Part shown: positions 22,283-30,700 of the stretch, one piece after another | Numbering within the stretch: position 1 is the stretch's first letter | How the letters are laid out: the number at the start of each line of letters is the position of its first letter | Origin: Bacteroidales bacterium | Lineage (GTDB): Bacteria > Bacteroidota > Bacteroidia > Bacteroidales > Muribaculaceae | Direction: 5' to 3' | Assembly (NCBI GenBank): GCA_014800895.1 | Contig: JAAVFG010000043.1 | Location: 1 to 36,925, forward strand | DNA: 36,925 nt | Position numbers and translations under genes: made by a program | The notes under the pieces: generated by a model | The model's input: only the letters and a program-made list of their open reading frames with translations | Told to the model about the DNA's origin: nothing | Databases searched by the model: none

Positions 22283-22316
22283 ATATTTGAAAATTAAATA
22301 TATTTATTTATCTTTG
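22283..22316 (+). promoter_or_regulatory. Promoter for scaffold-capsid genes
   Basis: TTTG (22286-22289), 19 nt, then TATCTTTG (22309-22316). The -33 is embedded in TATTTGAAAATTAAATA (22284-22300), identical to the portal and UGM elements. A 65-base leader precedes the first ATG (22382). Confidence 0.8.
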
Positions 22317-22381
22317 CACTATAGATATTCTTATTGCAAGAGAAATAGCTAAGCCACTAACTTACAAACTATCATTACGTA

Positions 22382-23086
22382 ATGAACAAACGAGTAAAAG
22401 CAGTCTATAAACTGCTTACGAAGAATCCGAAAGTGAAGGCATTCGGATTCAACAATAAGGAGCTTAAGGGTCTCGCTGCCAAGATTGCCGGGAACCTTAA
22501 ATCCGAAGAAGATGCCTCAGATGAGGATGTAAACGCTGAGATTGAAACGGCAATCGTGGCGGTTCTCCCTCTCCTCGAATTCGGTCAGTCGTACGCCAAT
22601 CGCGTAATTAACGACAATATGAACGGAGATGAGGATGATGAAAATGATGACAGCGATGATGAGGAAGCTGAAGAAGCTCCTAAACAGTCAAAGTCAAGGA
22701 AATCCCCCAAGACAAAGGAAAAGAAGCCCGACAGCGAGCCGGAATGGTTCAAGACTTATCGAGAGAGCATGGAAAAGAAACTTTCTGATCTTATCGGTGA
22801 GTGTACCTCCGACAAGCGAAAGCATCGTCTTGAAACACTTCTCAAAGATACAGGGAAATTTGGTGAGCGCACGCTCAAGAGCTATTCCCGTATGAAGTTT
22901 GATACTGACAATGATTTCGAGGAGTTCCTTTCTGAAGTGGAGGAGGATCTGAAATCCGAAAATCAGGAACGTGCCAACAAGGGTCTCGAAAAGCTCGGGG
23001 CACCTGCCACTGGAGGTTCCGGAAAGAAGGATAAGAAACCTGAAGTGTTATCAGAGGAGGAGATTAAGGAGATAGCCAAGATCTGA
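22382..23086 (+). CDS. Probable scaffold protein
   Basis: The 234-aa protein is highly charged, with a long acidic stretch (about 82-100, DEDDENDDSDDEEAEEA) followed by a Lys/Pro-rich segment and a helical region with a C-terminal helix of acidic and hydrophobic residues (LSEEEIKEIAKI). It lies between terminase and capsid genes, where scaffolds are usually found. Scaffolds organise capsid subunits and leave the head. No protease motif is visible. Assignment is by position and composition. Confidence 0.7.
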   Translation: MNKRVKAVYKLLTKNPKVKAFGFNNKELKGLAAKIAGNLKSEEDASDEDVNAEIETAIVAVLPLLEFGQSYANRVINDNMNGDEDDENDDSDDEEAEEAPKQSKSRKSPKTKEKKPDSEPEWFKTYRESMEKKLSDLIGECTSDKRKHRLETLLKDTGKFGERTLKSYSRMKFDTDNDFEEFLSEVEEDLKSENQERANKGLEKLGAPATGGSGKKDKKPEVLSEEEIKEIAKI

Positions 23087-23108
23087 TCCTCAAAAAAATC
23101 GTAATCTA

Positions 23109-23507
23109 ATGGGAGTAATCGCAGAAATGACCAAAGCCGGAGATGTATTCTCCGATGGTATGGATTCGGTAGTTATCCGCAATGTCGTAGGCGAGATAAT
23201 CGGTGGTCGCACTCTTGACACCACCGGTTTTGACGGTAAAACGGTACGTGCCGGTCATATCATAATTTGCGAGACTGATACTGACACATGGAAGCCTCTT
23301 CCTGTAAAAGACGGAAAGTATGAGGCTCTTCCGGAGGGTCACACATACGAGGGAGTGATGAGGTCCTCCAGACCGAAAGAAGAACCTCTCGCGCCGATTA
23401 TGTATGCCGGAGAGGTTAATGACGTAGCATCGCCCTATCCTGTGTCGGATGAGTTGAAGAGCAAGCTGAAGGAAGCTCTTCCCGGTCTATATTTCAAACA
23501 TGATTAA
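23109..23507 (+). CDS. Probable head decoration protein
   Basis: The 132-aa protein precedes the capsid gene by 12 bases. It is beta-rich with repeated Gly and Asp turns (AGDVFSDGMDSVVIRN, GFDGKTVRAGHIIICETDTD). The position and size match capsid-stabilising or decoration proteins that attach to the mature head surface. I recognise no specific family. Confidence 0.65.
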   Translation: MGVIAEMTKAGDVFSDGMDSVVIRNVVGEIIGGRTLDTTGFDGKTVRAGHIIICETDTDTWKPLPVKDGKYEALPEGHTYEGVMRSSRPKEEPLAPIMYAGEVNDVASPYPVSDELKSKLKEALPGLYFKHD

Positions 23508-23519
23508 AAACAGTGAACA

Positions 23520-24872
23520 ATGCCACAGCCTTCAATTTTTCAGAATTTCATTGATATGTTCATGCCGATGCTCGGACTGTACGTTGCAGAAAGAGTAAAC
23601 GGAAAGAATGAACGAGAGCGCACATATCTTCACAAACAGCGTCTGAACCCTGTCTATTCTCCGGATCAGAAATGGGAGGGCACATCAGCCAACACGCGCT
23701 ATGTGAAAGCGGATTATGTAGCGCTCGACTCGCCTCTGCCGCTTAAGCGCAGAGGAACAATCTCAACCTCCAACGGCAAGCTTCCCAAAGTGGGAGTGCG
23801 CCGTGAGATGAATGAGAACGACATTAATAATGTCAATATCATGGAGGGACAGCTCAGTCAGCTTGAAGCTGATTCAGACGCATACAAACTTAAGAAGCGT
23901 CAGATCATCAAGAAACTTGCGGACGATCCTACATTCTGCTCCGTAGCGATTGATGAGCAGAATGAGTTCACATACCTGTATGGTATCTCGAACGGCATCG
24001 TGCTCGTTCAGGGAGATGTGAACGATCCTCAGAATACCGGAATCGGTATGCGTGTCAATTATGGGTACAACAGCAATAATATCCTCCATACAGCCGTAGC
24101 GGATGAATGTGACGGTGATGACTTCCAGCGTATCAACGATAAGGTGAACGGCGACGGTAACACCACGCAGGTAGCCATGATCTCCAAGACCCTTCTCGAC
24201 AAGATACGCAAGACCCGCTGGGCACGAGAGCTTGCCGCCGATTATAAGGAGCAGATCTACACAGATGCCTCCAAGCTGCCCGTCCCCACGGTGAAGACCT
24301 TTACGGAGGCATTCGAGAATGAGTATGGGTATGGATTCATTGTAGTCAACCGTTCTATCCTTTGCGAGAAGAATGGAAAGGATGTGCCGGTGAAACCCTT
24401 TAATCCGGATCGTATTGTATTCCTGCCTAATGCCGATAAGGATGGTTCTCTCGTGCATGGCACTCTCGCAGAGATGACGCATCCGGCAGAGAATGTTAGC
24501 TACAAGACTATTGACGAGTATAAACTCATTTCCCGACTCCGTGTCACTGAGCCTTCATTTGCAGAGGTTACAAAGGGTCAGGCGATGGTCCTCCCTGTAA
24601 TTGAGGATGTGGATGCCATCTATATTCTCGATTTTTCAGGACAGGTGGAGCTCGACGAATCCGATAAGGGTGACGAAGCTGAGACAGATGAGAAAATCAC
24701 TATTGCCGGCAAGACGTACAAGAAAAACGCGGTAGTTGATGCTCTCAATGCGCTCGGAGCGTCCGTGAAGCCTAATGCGAAGGATTCCGCAGTGATCAAG
24801 AAGATTAACGCACTCAGCGATGCAGATACCGAGACCCTGATGGATGCCATCAAGGATGCTGTGTCTGCCTGA
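23520..24872 (+). CDS. Major capsid protein with C-terminal extra domain
   Basis: The 450-aa protein begins MPQPSIFQNFIDMFMPMLGLYVAERVNGKNERERTYLH and has a long beta-rich body. Position after decoration/scaffold and before connector genes identifies it as major capsid (HK97 fold inferred, not proven by motif). The body ends at about residue 375 (VLPVIEDVDAIYILDFS). An acidic linker (DESDKGDEAETDEK) then leads to a 55-residue helical domain (ITIAGKTYKKNAVVDALNALGASVKPNAKDSAVIKKINALSDADTETLMDAI), resembling small HeH/LEM-like modules. It could bind DNA or the head surface. Confidence 0.8.
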   Translation: MPQPSIFQNFIDMFMPMLGLYVAERVNGKNERERTYLHKQRLNPVYSPDQKWEGTSANTRYVKADYVALDSPLPLKRRGTISTSNGKLPKVGVRREMNENDINNVNIMEGQLSQLEADSDAYKLKKRQIIKKLADDPTFCSVAIDEQNEFTYLYGISNGIVLVQGDVNDPQNTGIGMRVNYGYNSNNILHTAVADECDGDDFQRINDKVNGDGNTTQVAMISKTLLDKIRKTRWARELAADYKEQIYTDASKLPVPTVKTFTEAFENEYGYGFIVVNRSILCEKNGKDVPVKPFNPDRIVFLPNADKDGSLVHGTLAEMTHPAENVSYKTIDEYKLISRLRVTEPSFAEVTKGQAMVLPVIEDVDAIYILDFSGQVELDESDKGDEAETDEKITIAGKTYKKNAVVDALNALGASVKPNAKDSAVIKKINALSDADTETLMDAIKDAVSA

Positions 24873-24892
24873 TGCTGTAATTCTCAAAAGGT

Positions 24893-25234
24893 ATGAAGAC
24901 AATCAGACAAGCCCTCATAGATGAAATTCCGTATCCGTTAGGTGAGGGTTTTATTGATAACCGACTTCTCTTTCGCGGGCTTGACGGCAATGGCGAGATT
25001 GAGATGGCGACTATAAATTCCAAGGAGTTTATCGGGGCGAAGGCTGATTGTCTTTATGCCTTGATAGAATCTCCGAATATCTCTGAGTCGGGAATCTCCA
25101 TTTCCCTTCAGGATCGTAATCTGATTCTAAAGAAAGCTAACCTTCTGTACAGATCAATCGGTGAGCCTGAGAAATATCTCGACCAGCCGACCGTCTGTGT
25201 AGGTCCACCTTCAGGAACCTATGTCAGTTATTAA
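24893..25234 (+). CDS. Head-tail connector-like protein (adaptor)
   Basis: The 113-aa protein follows the capsid gene and comes before other connector proteins. It is mixed alpha and beta, with DEIPYPLGEGFIDNRLLFRGLDGNG and LYRSIGEPEKYLDQPTVCVG. The order (capsid, adaptor, stopper, tail completion) suggests an adaptor binding the portal. The sequence family was not recognised with confidence. Confidence 0.55.
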   Translation: MKTIRQALIDEIPYPLGEGFIDNRLLFRGLDGNGEIEMATINSKEFIGAKADCLYALIESPNISESGISISLQDRNLILKKANLLYRSIGEPEKYLDQPTVCVGPPSGTYVSY

Positions 25235-25547
25235 TCTAACACCACATACTCTTCGTTACTGCAACATTACGAACGGATATGAGGACGGGAATGGCGACTG
25301 GCACGAAGGAACGGAGGAATGGAGCGATCCGGTGAAATGTCATGCGCTCCCATCAGGGGCAGCAAATGAGATTACATTCCCGGACGGCACGACATCCAAG
25401 TATTCCTACACCATAGAGCGTCTCCCGCGAGATTGCCGTGATTTTGCGGTGGGGGAGAAGGTGAGGCTTGAAATCTTAGGAAAGGAGATGGAATTTCAGG
25501 TAAAGGGTTTTCACCGTTATCAGTTGCAAAGCAAGCTATGGGTATAG
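25221..25547 (+). CDS. Head closure/stopper-like protein
   Basis: It overlaps the preceding gene by 14 bases. The 108-aa sequence is beta-rich (LTPHTLRYCNITNGYEDGNGDW, EITFPDGTTSKYSYTIERLPRDC, VRLEILGKEMEFQVKGFHR). Size and position match small stopper proteins that hold DNA in the head. The family was not recognised; function is by synteny. Confidence 0.6.
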   Translation: MSVINLTPHTLRYCNITNGYEDGNGDWHEGTEEWSDPVKCHALPSGAANEITFPDGTTSKYSYTIERLPRDCRDFAVGEKVRLEILGKEMEFQVKGFHRYQLQSKLWV

Positions 25548-26032
25548 AAGCGGATTTCTCATTGGAAGCGTTCGAGCAACTTATGAACGCGATTCCCGAC
25601 ATCATAGCCTCTGAAATAGTAAGGGCTTTCAGTTATCTTGGAGAGCAATGTGTCCGCCGTGTGCGCGACCGCTCTGCCCAGGAGAGCTGGATAGACCAGA
25701 CGGGCAACCTCCGTTCATCCATCGGATATGCAGTATATGAGGATGGACGTGTGCTGATAGAGTCAGCTTTCGAGCAGGTAGGCTCCGGAACACAAGGAGG
25801 TAGCGAAGGGAGAAGATTGGTTGAGGAATTGGCATCCAAATATTCCGAGACATACGCGCTTGTAATCGTAGCCGGAATGAGCTATGCAGAATATGTGGAG
25901 GCGAAGAATAATAAGGATGTGCTTGCCTCCACGGAGCTATGGGCTCGAAGCAAGATGAATGAGTATCTCGAAAGGGCAAAGGAGAGGGCGGAAAATAAGG
26001 TGAGACAGCTTCAGAAACAGCTTGGATTATGA
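25538..26032 (+). CDS. HK97 gp10-like tail completion protein
   Basis: The 164-aa protein has a pattern of the HK97 gp10 family: an N-terminal helix FSLEAFEQLMNAIPDIIASEIVRAF, then SWIDQTGNLRSSIGY (about 50-64), and YALVIVAGMSYAEYVEAKN (about 108-126). Its C-terminal helices are charged (RAKERAENKVRQLQKQLGL). Such proteins join the tail to the neck. The gene overlaps both neighbours by a few bases. Confidence 0.8.
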   Translation: MGIEADFSLEAFEQLMNAIPDIIASEIVRAFSYLGEQCVRRVRDRSAQESWIDQTGNLRSSIGYAVYEDGRVLIESAFEQVGSGTQGGSEGRRLVEELASKYSETYALVIVAGMSYAEYVEAKNNKDVLASTELWARSKMNEYLERAKERAENKVRQLQKQLGL

Positions 26033-26424
26033 AAACGGATATTGACATCAAGGATGATATTTTCGCGTATCTGAAAGGCTCTGAGCTATCTCAGGAAGTG
26101 TCCGGAAAACTTTCCAAGACTCTCCGTCCGGCAAAATCGGATAAGGAGGATGTTGTAATCTCTATATTAGCCAACGGCACCGGAGAGATACAGGAGGCGT
26201 TCGTTAATGTAAACATCTACGTCGCGGATCTTCTCAGAGATGATCAGTATGAAGAGAATACTATCCGGCTGCGTGAGCTTTGCTCCCTTTCGGAAAAGAT
26301 TCTTAGGTCTGTGATTGGAGATGGTTACAGATTCTCACTCGATGAACAGAGAGTATTGGAAGTGCAGGGTAAGAACGAGCACTTAATTAATAACAAGTTA
26401 TTATATCGCTATTGTAAATATTGA
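26029..26424 (+). CDS. Tail terminator-like protein
   Basis: The 131-aa protein starts in an overlap with the gp10-like gene and lies just before the tail tube gene, the normal place for a tail terminator, which caps the tube at the neck. It has helical parts (IRLRELCSLSEKILRSVIG) and strands (EDVVISILANGTGEIQEAFVNVNIYV). Function is inferred from order, size and the alpha/beta pattern. Confidence 0.65.
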   Translation: MKTDIDIKDDIFAYLKGSELSQEVSGKLSKTLRPAKSDKEDVVISILANGTGEIQEAFVNVNIYVADLLRDDQYEENTIRLRELCSLSEKILRSVIGDGYRFSLDEQRVLEVQGKNEHLINNKLLYRYCKY

Positions 26425-26430
26425 AATTAT

Positions 26431-26970
26431 ATGAAGAAGTTAATGTGGGGCAAGGCTCTGTCGGCTATCGCAAAGAAGAAGGATGACGGAAGTTATGAAG
26501 AATTTAATCGTCTCCCTGAATGTGTGGAGAATGCTCTTCAGCTTACTACCAATAAGGGAGAGAAGAAGGAAGCGAAGGTAGAGGGTGGAAGTGTCGAGGC
26601 AGTGAAGTATGGTCATAACACCTACGGTCTGGCTATGCAGTTTCGCCGTGGTGTCGTGAATGGCACACAGGTAACTTTCCCATTCGAGAAAGATGAGCTT
26701 GACGGTGTGGTGGAGGGTGTGTATGCGCTCCGTGTTCAGCCCGAGGATAAGACATCGGGAGGTCTGAGCGTAATGGACTGTGTTATCTCGACTGAGGATA
26801 CCTATACTGCCGCCGACGGTGCTATCAAGGTGGTCAACTTTGATTTCATCAAGCCCGAGGAGGATGAGGATGGCTCTCAGAAGCCGACAATCGACTGGAG
26901 CCCGATTCCTGATCTCTTGAAGGCTATTGAGACAGTCAACGCACAATACGATATAAAAGATTATGAGTAA
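26431..26970 (+). CDS. Major tail tube protein
   Basis: The 179-aa protein lies between terminator and chaperone genes. It has the strand-rich sequence and Lys-rich start (MKKLMWGKALSAIAKKKDDG), typical for siphovirus tube proteins that stack in hexamers. Segments such as YGLAMQFRRGVVNGTQVTFPF and GVYALRVQPEDKTSGG look like tube-fold strands. The function is from position plus length; no family motif was proven. Confidence 0.7.
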   Translation: MKKLMWGKALSAIAKKKDDGSYEEFNRLPECVENALQLTTNKGEKKEAKVEGGSVEAVKYGHNTYGLAMQFRRGVVNGTQVTFPFEKDELDGVVEGVYALRVQPEDKTSGGLSVMDCVISTEDTYTAADGAIKVVNFDFIKPEEDEDGSQKPTIDWSPIPDLLKAIETVNAQYDIKDYE

Positions 26971-26984
26971 AGTCCCATCTTCTG

Positions 26985-27698
26985 ATGCTGACAAAAGAAA
27001 ATCTGAATGAAGCTCTCGCGGACGCGGTGATGGGTCGACCGCGAGAGTTTTTCATTGATGACCGACGCTTCTCCTTATGGTCCCCGTCACTCGGAATGAC
27101 ACTGATGACTGAGCGACATATTTCCTTATTAGGAATCGACAGCCTGATGATGACACGCAATCCGTCGCTTGAGGCTCTGAGACTTTCTGAGAAGAATCGA
27201 GCAGAAGTATGCAATATTTTAGCTATTCATTCCTATCGAAGATATAAGGATCTGAGCGATTCGGAGAAGTTGAGAGCAAGGGCGGATTACTTCTCTTCAC
27301 ATCTTTCCACTGACGAGATAGCTCAGCTATTTCTCATCATCTTAAGCGAGCCGAGGATTGAGACGTTCCTTCAGCTCTCCGGTATATCGGAAGATCAGAA
27401 GGAGCAGTCAAGGATAGCTCAGTTTAAGAATAAAGATGGGCATAACCGTACATTCGGAGGGAAGACCATATATGGGATGATCATAGATGCGGCATGCAGG
27501 GCATACGGCTGGACAAAGGAATATACAGTCTGGGGTATAGACCTGCTGAGTCTCCGACTGATGCTTGCTGACACCATTAGTTCAGTCTATCTTTCAGATG
27601 ATGATATTAAGCAAATGGGCATTATTGTATCATCAAAGGATTGTATCGGAATGACTGCAGAAGATTTTGAGCAATTAAAGAAAGAATTTAATGATTAA
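26985..27698 (+). CDS. Tail assembly chaperone-like protein
   Basis: The 237-aa protein lies between tail tube and tape measure genes, where tail assembly chaperones lie. It is helical and begins with LNEALADAVMGRPREFFIDDRRFSLW. The second half includes FGGKTIYGMIIDAACRAYGWTKEYTVWGIDLLSLRLM and a C-terminal charged helix. It is long for a single chaperone; I saw no evidence of a separate frameshifted product. Function is by synteny. Confidence 0.65.
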   Translation: MLTKENLNEALADAVMGRPREFFIDDRRFSLWSPSLGMTLMTERHISLLGIDSLMMTRNPSLEALRLSEKNRAEVCNILAIHSYRRYKDLSDSEKLRARADYFSSHLSTDEIAQLFLIILSEPRIETFLQLSGISEDQKEQSRIAQFKNKDGHNRTFGGKTIYGMIIDAACRAYGWTKEYTVWGIDLLSLRLMLADTISSVYLSDDDIKQMGIIVSSKDCIGMTAEDFEQLKKEFND

Positions 27699-27719
27699 TC
27701 AATAAGTCAATTATAAGTC

Positions 27720-30700
27720 ATGGCTTTGCATTTTGGGATGACTGCAGATAACCGAAATTTCATGAGTGCGATACATGAGATAACTTCGGGTGTTCAGGAT
27801 GCCACGCGCCAGATAGAGGCGAGCGGAGGCAGCATTGATCGTGTAATATCCATGATAAAGACCGGGGTTGCTTCATTAGGGATAGGGTTAGGGTTCAAGG
27901 AATTAGTAGGACAGATTACAGGAACACGAGATGAGTTTCAAAAATTGGAGATAGCCTTTACTACATTCCTTGAGTCTGAACAGGAAGCCAATAAGCTTAT
28001 GCAACAGATGGTGCATACAGCTGCTATCACTCCTTTTGACCTTGCAGGAGTAGCAGACGGAGCGAAGAATCTTCTTGCGTTTGGAGTCCAGGCTGAGGAT
28101 GTCAATAAGACGATTATCAGTTTGGGAGACGTGGCTGCCGGGCTTTCACAACCGCTCGGAGATATAATTTACCTGTATGGAACTACCATTGCCAAGCCAA
28201 AGATGGATACGCAGGATCTTATGCAATTCATGGGTCGTGGTATCCCGATTGCCAAAGAACTTGCAAAACAGTTTGGAGTTGCTGAGAATAAAGTCAGAGA
28301 CCTTATTTCAGCAGGGAAGGTAACCGGAGATCATGTAAAAAAAGCCTTTGAATCCATGACAGGAGAGGGGAGTATGTTCGGCGGTCTTATGGAAGCACAG
28401 TCAAAGTCTATCGGAGGTCAGATAGCGAATATAGAGGATGCGATAGATGAGATGTTTAACGAGATCGGTAAGTCGTCAGAAGGAATTATCAATCTGTCAC
28501 TGGAAGCTACAAGCAGTATTGTGGAGAATTGGAGGTCAGTCCTTCTTATACTCTCGGAAGTAGCTGTTGCCTATGGAGCTCAGAAAGCATGGTTGGCTTT
28601 TGATACTGCATTTACAAGGTCGGCTACTAATTATGGATATGACGTTGAATTAGAGCAATTACGTGCTCTCATCCCGGCAAAAGAAGAGGAAGCCAAGACG
28701 GCATTACAACAAGCTGTTGCAAGCGGTAATCTGTCGGAGGCTAAAGCTGCTGAGATTATGGCACTCAGAGAAGAAGCCAACGCGCAATTAGAAGCCTTGA
28801 CAGCAAAGGAAACTGCTGCAAAAGCTGAGGAATCCGCTGCTATTGCCAGAGTAAAAGCCGCACAGGAGGAAGTCGAAGCAATTAATGAAGAGATTGAGGC
28901 TACATGGGATCGTATTACAGCTGGTATGGAAGCTCTCACAGCAGAGGAGCGAGAAACGGCGGCGACCGAACTTGATACTCTCGAAACTATGCGGAATGAA
29001 GCTGCCAATATTGCTAATGCCGCCTCGGAAGAGGCTCGGGCTGCTGCAATCAATTCAGCTGCTGCATCAGAAGCAAGAGAAACATTACAGACCCAGATTA
29101 ATACAGCTGAAACTGCAGGGAATACGGGTGCTACAAATCTTCTGACAATAGCTAAGGAAAAGTTGGCTCTTGCAATAGCCAAGGTGAACACAGTGATTGA
29201 TGCCAATAAAATTGCTATTGTCACAGGAGCTATTATTGCACTGGGATATGCAGTATATAAATTATATACCTATCAGTCCGAAGAGGAAATCATGGCACTC
29301 CGAGTCAAGGAAGCCACAGATAAGGTTAATATCTCTTATGGAGAAGAGAAGAATAAGCTTGATGAACTTAAGAGACAACTTGAATCGTCAGCGAAAGGAA
29401 GTGATAAGTGGAAGGCTGCTAAAGATGCTTTGATTTCACAATATGGACAATATGATTCAAAACTTGGTGCTGAGATTGACAGAGTAGGAACTCTTGCGAC
29501 AGTCTATAATAATCTTACTATTGCTATAAGAAAGTCTATAGCGGCAAAGGGGTTGAAGGACTTCCACGATTCTAATGACAAATCAGGAGAGAGGGAGAAG
29601 GATTTTTCAGAGTGGTATGAAAATGAACTCAAAGGGAAATTTGGAGACAATACAGAAAAAGTTTTACGTCCGATATTAGAAGATTTCGCTAAAAGTGCAG
29701 ATTCTTCGGATAAATTGACAGCACATGTTTATTCTCAATTAATATCTAAATTTGGTACTGAGAAAGGTGGAAAATTATATAATTTGGTAGAAAATGATAT
29801 AAAGAAATTAAAAACGGGTGACCTTACTCGTATGCACAGAGAAAGTAGGAGTGAGAAGCTTGCTCTGGATTCATATATGGAAGCTAATGGTATTGATAAG
29901 GATACTGCAAATGAAGTCCTATATGGTATAACTCCGGCTAAACCTCAATCAGATAAACATGATTATGAATATTGGAGTAACCAGAAGAAAGACGCTGAGA
30001 CACGTCTTAAAGCTTTAAGTGATATTGAGGCAGCCGGAAAGAAAGGTGAGAAAATTAAGAACGAAATCAAAGCCATTGATAAAAAGTTAAATGATGCTTA
30101 TTCAACAAAGACTCCTAAGAGCAAGACTAAGTCCGGACCCACAGCAGCGCAAATAGAATCCAAGGTAGAGAATCAGGAAGGTAAGATTCAAGATCTTATT
30201 CGTAAACAGGCTGAGGAGCGTCTTCGCATTGAACAGGACTATGAGTTTGAACGCTGGCAGACTCGTGTGGATATGATGGATGAAGGAGAGGCAAAAGTTC
30301 TTGAAGCGGAACGTCTTTCCTTTGCCAAAGAACGCACGGAGCTTGAACGCCGTCAGAAAGCTGAGGAGGAAGCGGAGTTGCAGCGACAGATGGCTCTCTT
30401 CAATGCCGAACAGGATAAACTCGCAGCCGGGAATAAGAAGTATGCTAAGAAAATATTCCGCGATTCGGATATAAATCAGGAGGAGTTTGACAAAATCACG
30501 GAGCGTTATAAGAAACTGAATGAAGACCTCAATGCCACTCAGCAAAAAGCTGAAACCGAGCGTCTACAGGCTTCTAAGGAGGCTATGAATAATTATCTGA
30601 AGGAGTTCGGATCATACGGGGAGAAGCGTAAGGCTATCACGGAGGAGTATGAGAAGAAGATCTCGGAGGCCCGGAACGAGGGGGAGCGTATGCAGCTTAC

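Noticed and set aside
28631..29224. Minus-strand Ala/Ser-rich frame of 197 codons
   Set aside because: It mirrors the Ala/Glu-rich coiled coil of the tape measure gene; such regions often give open antisense frames.
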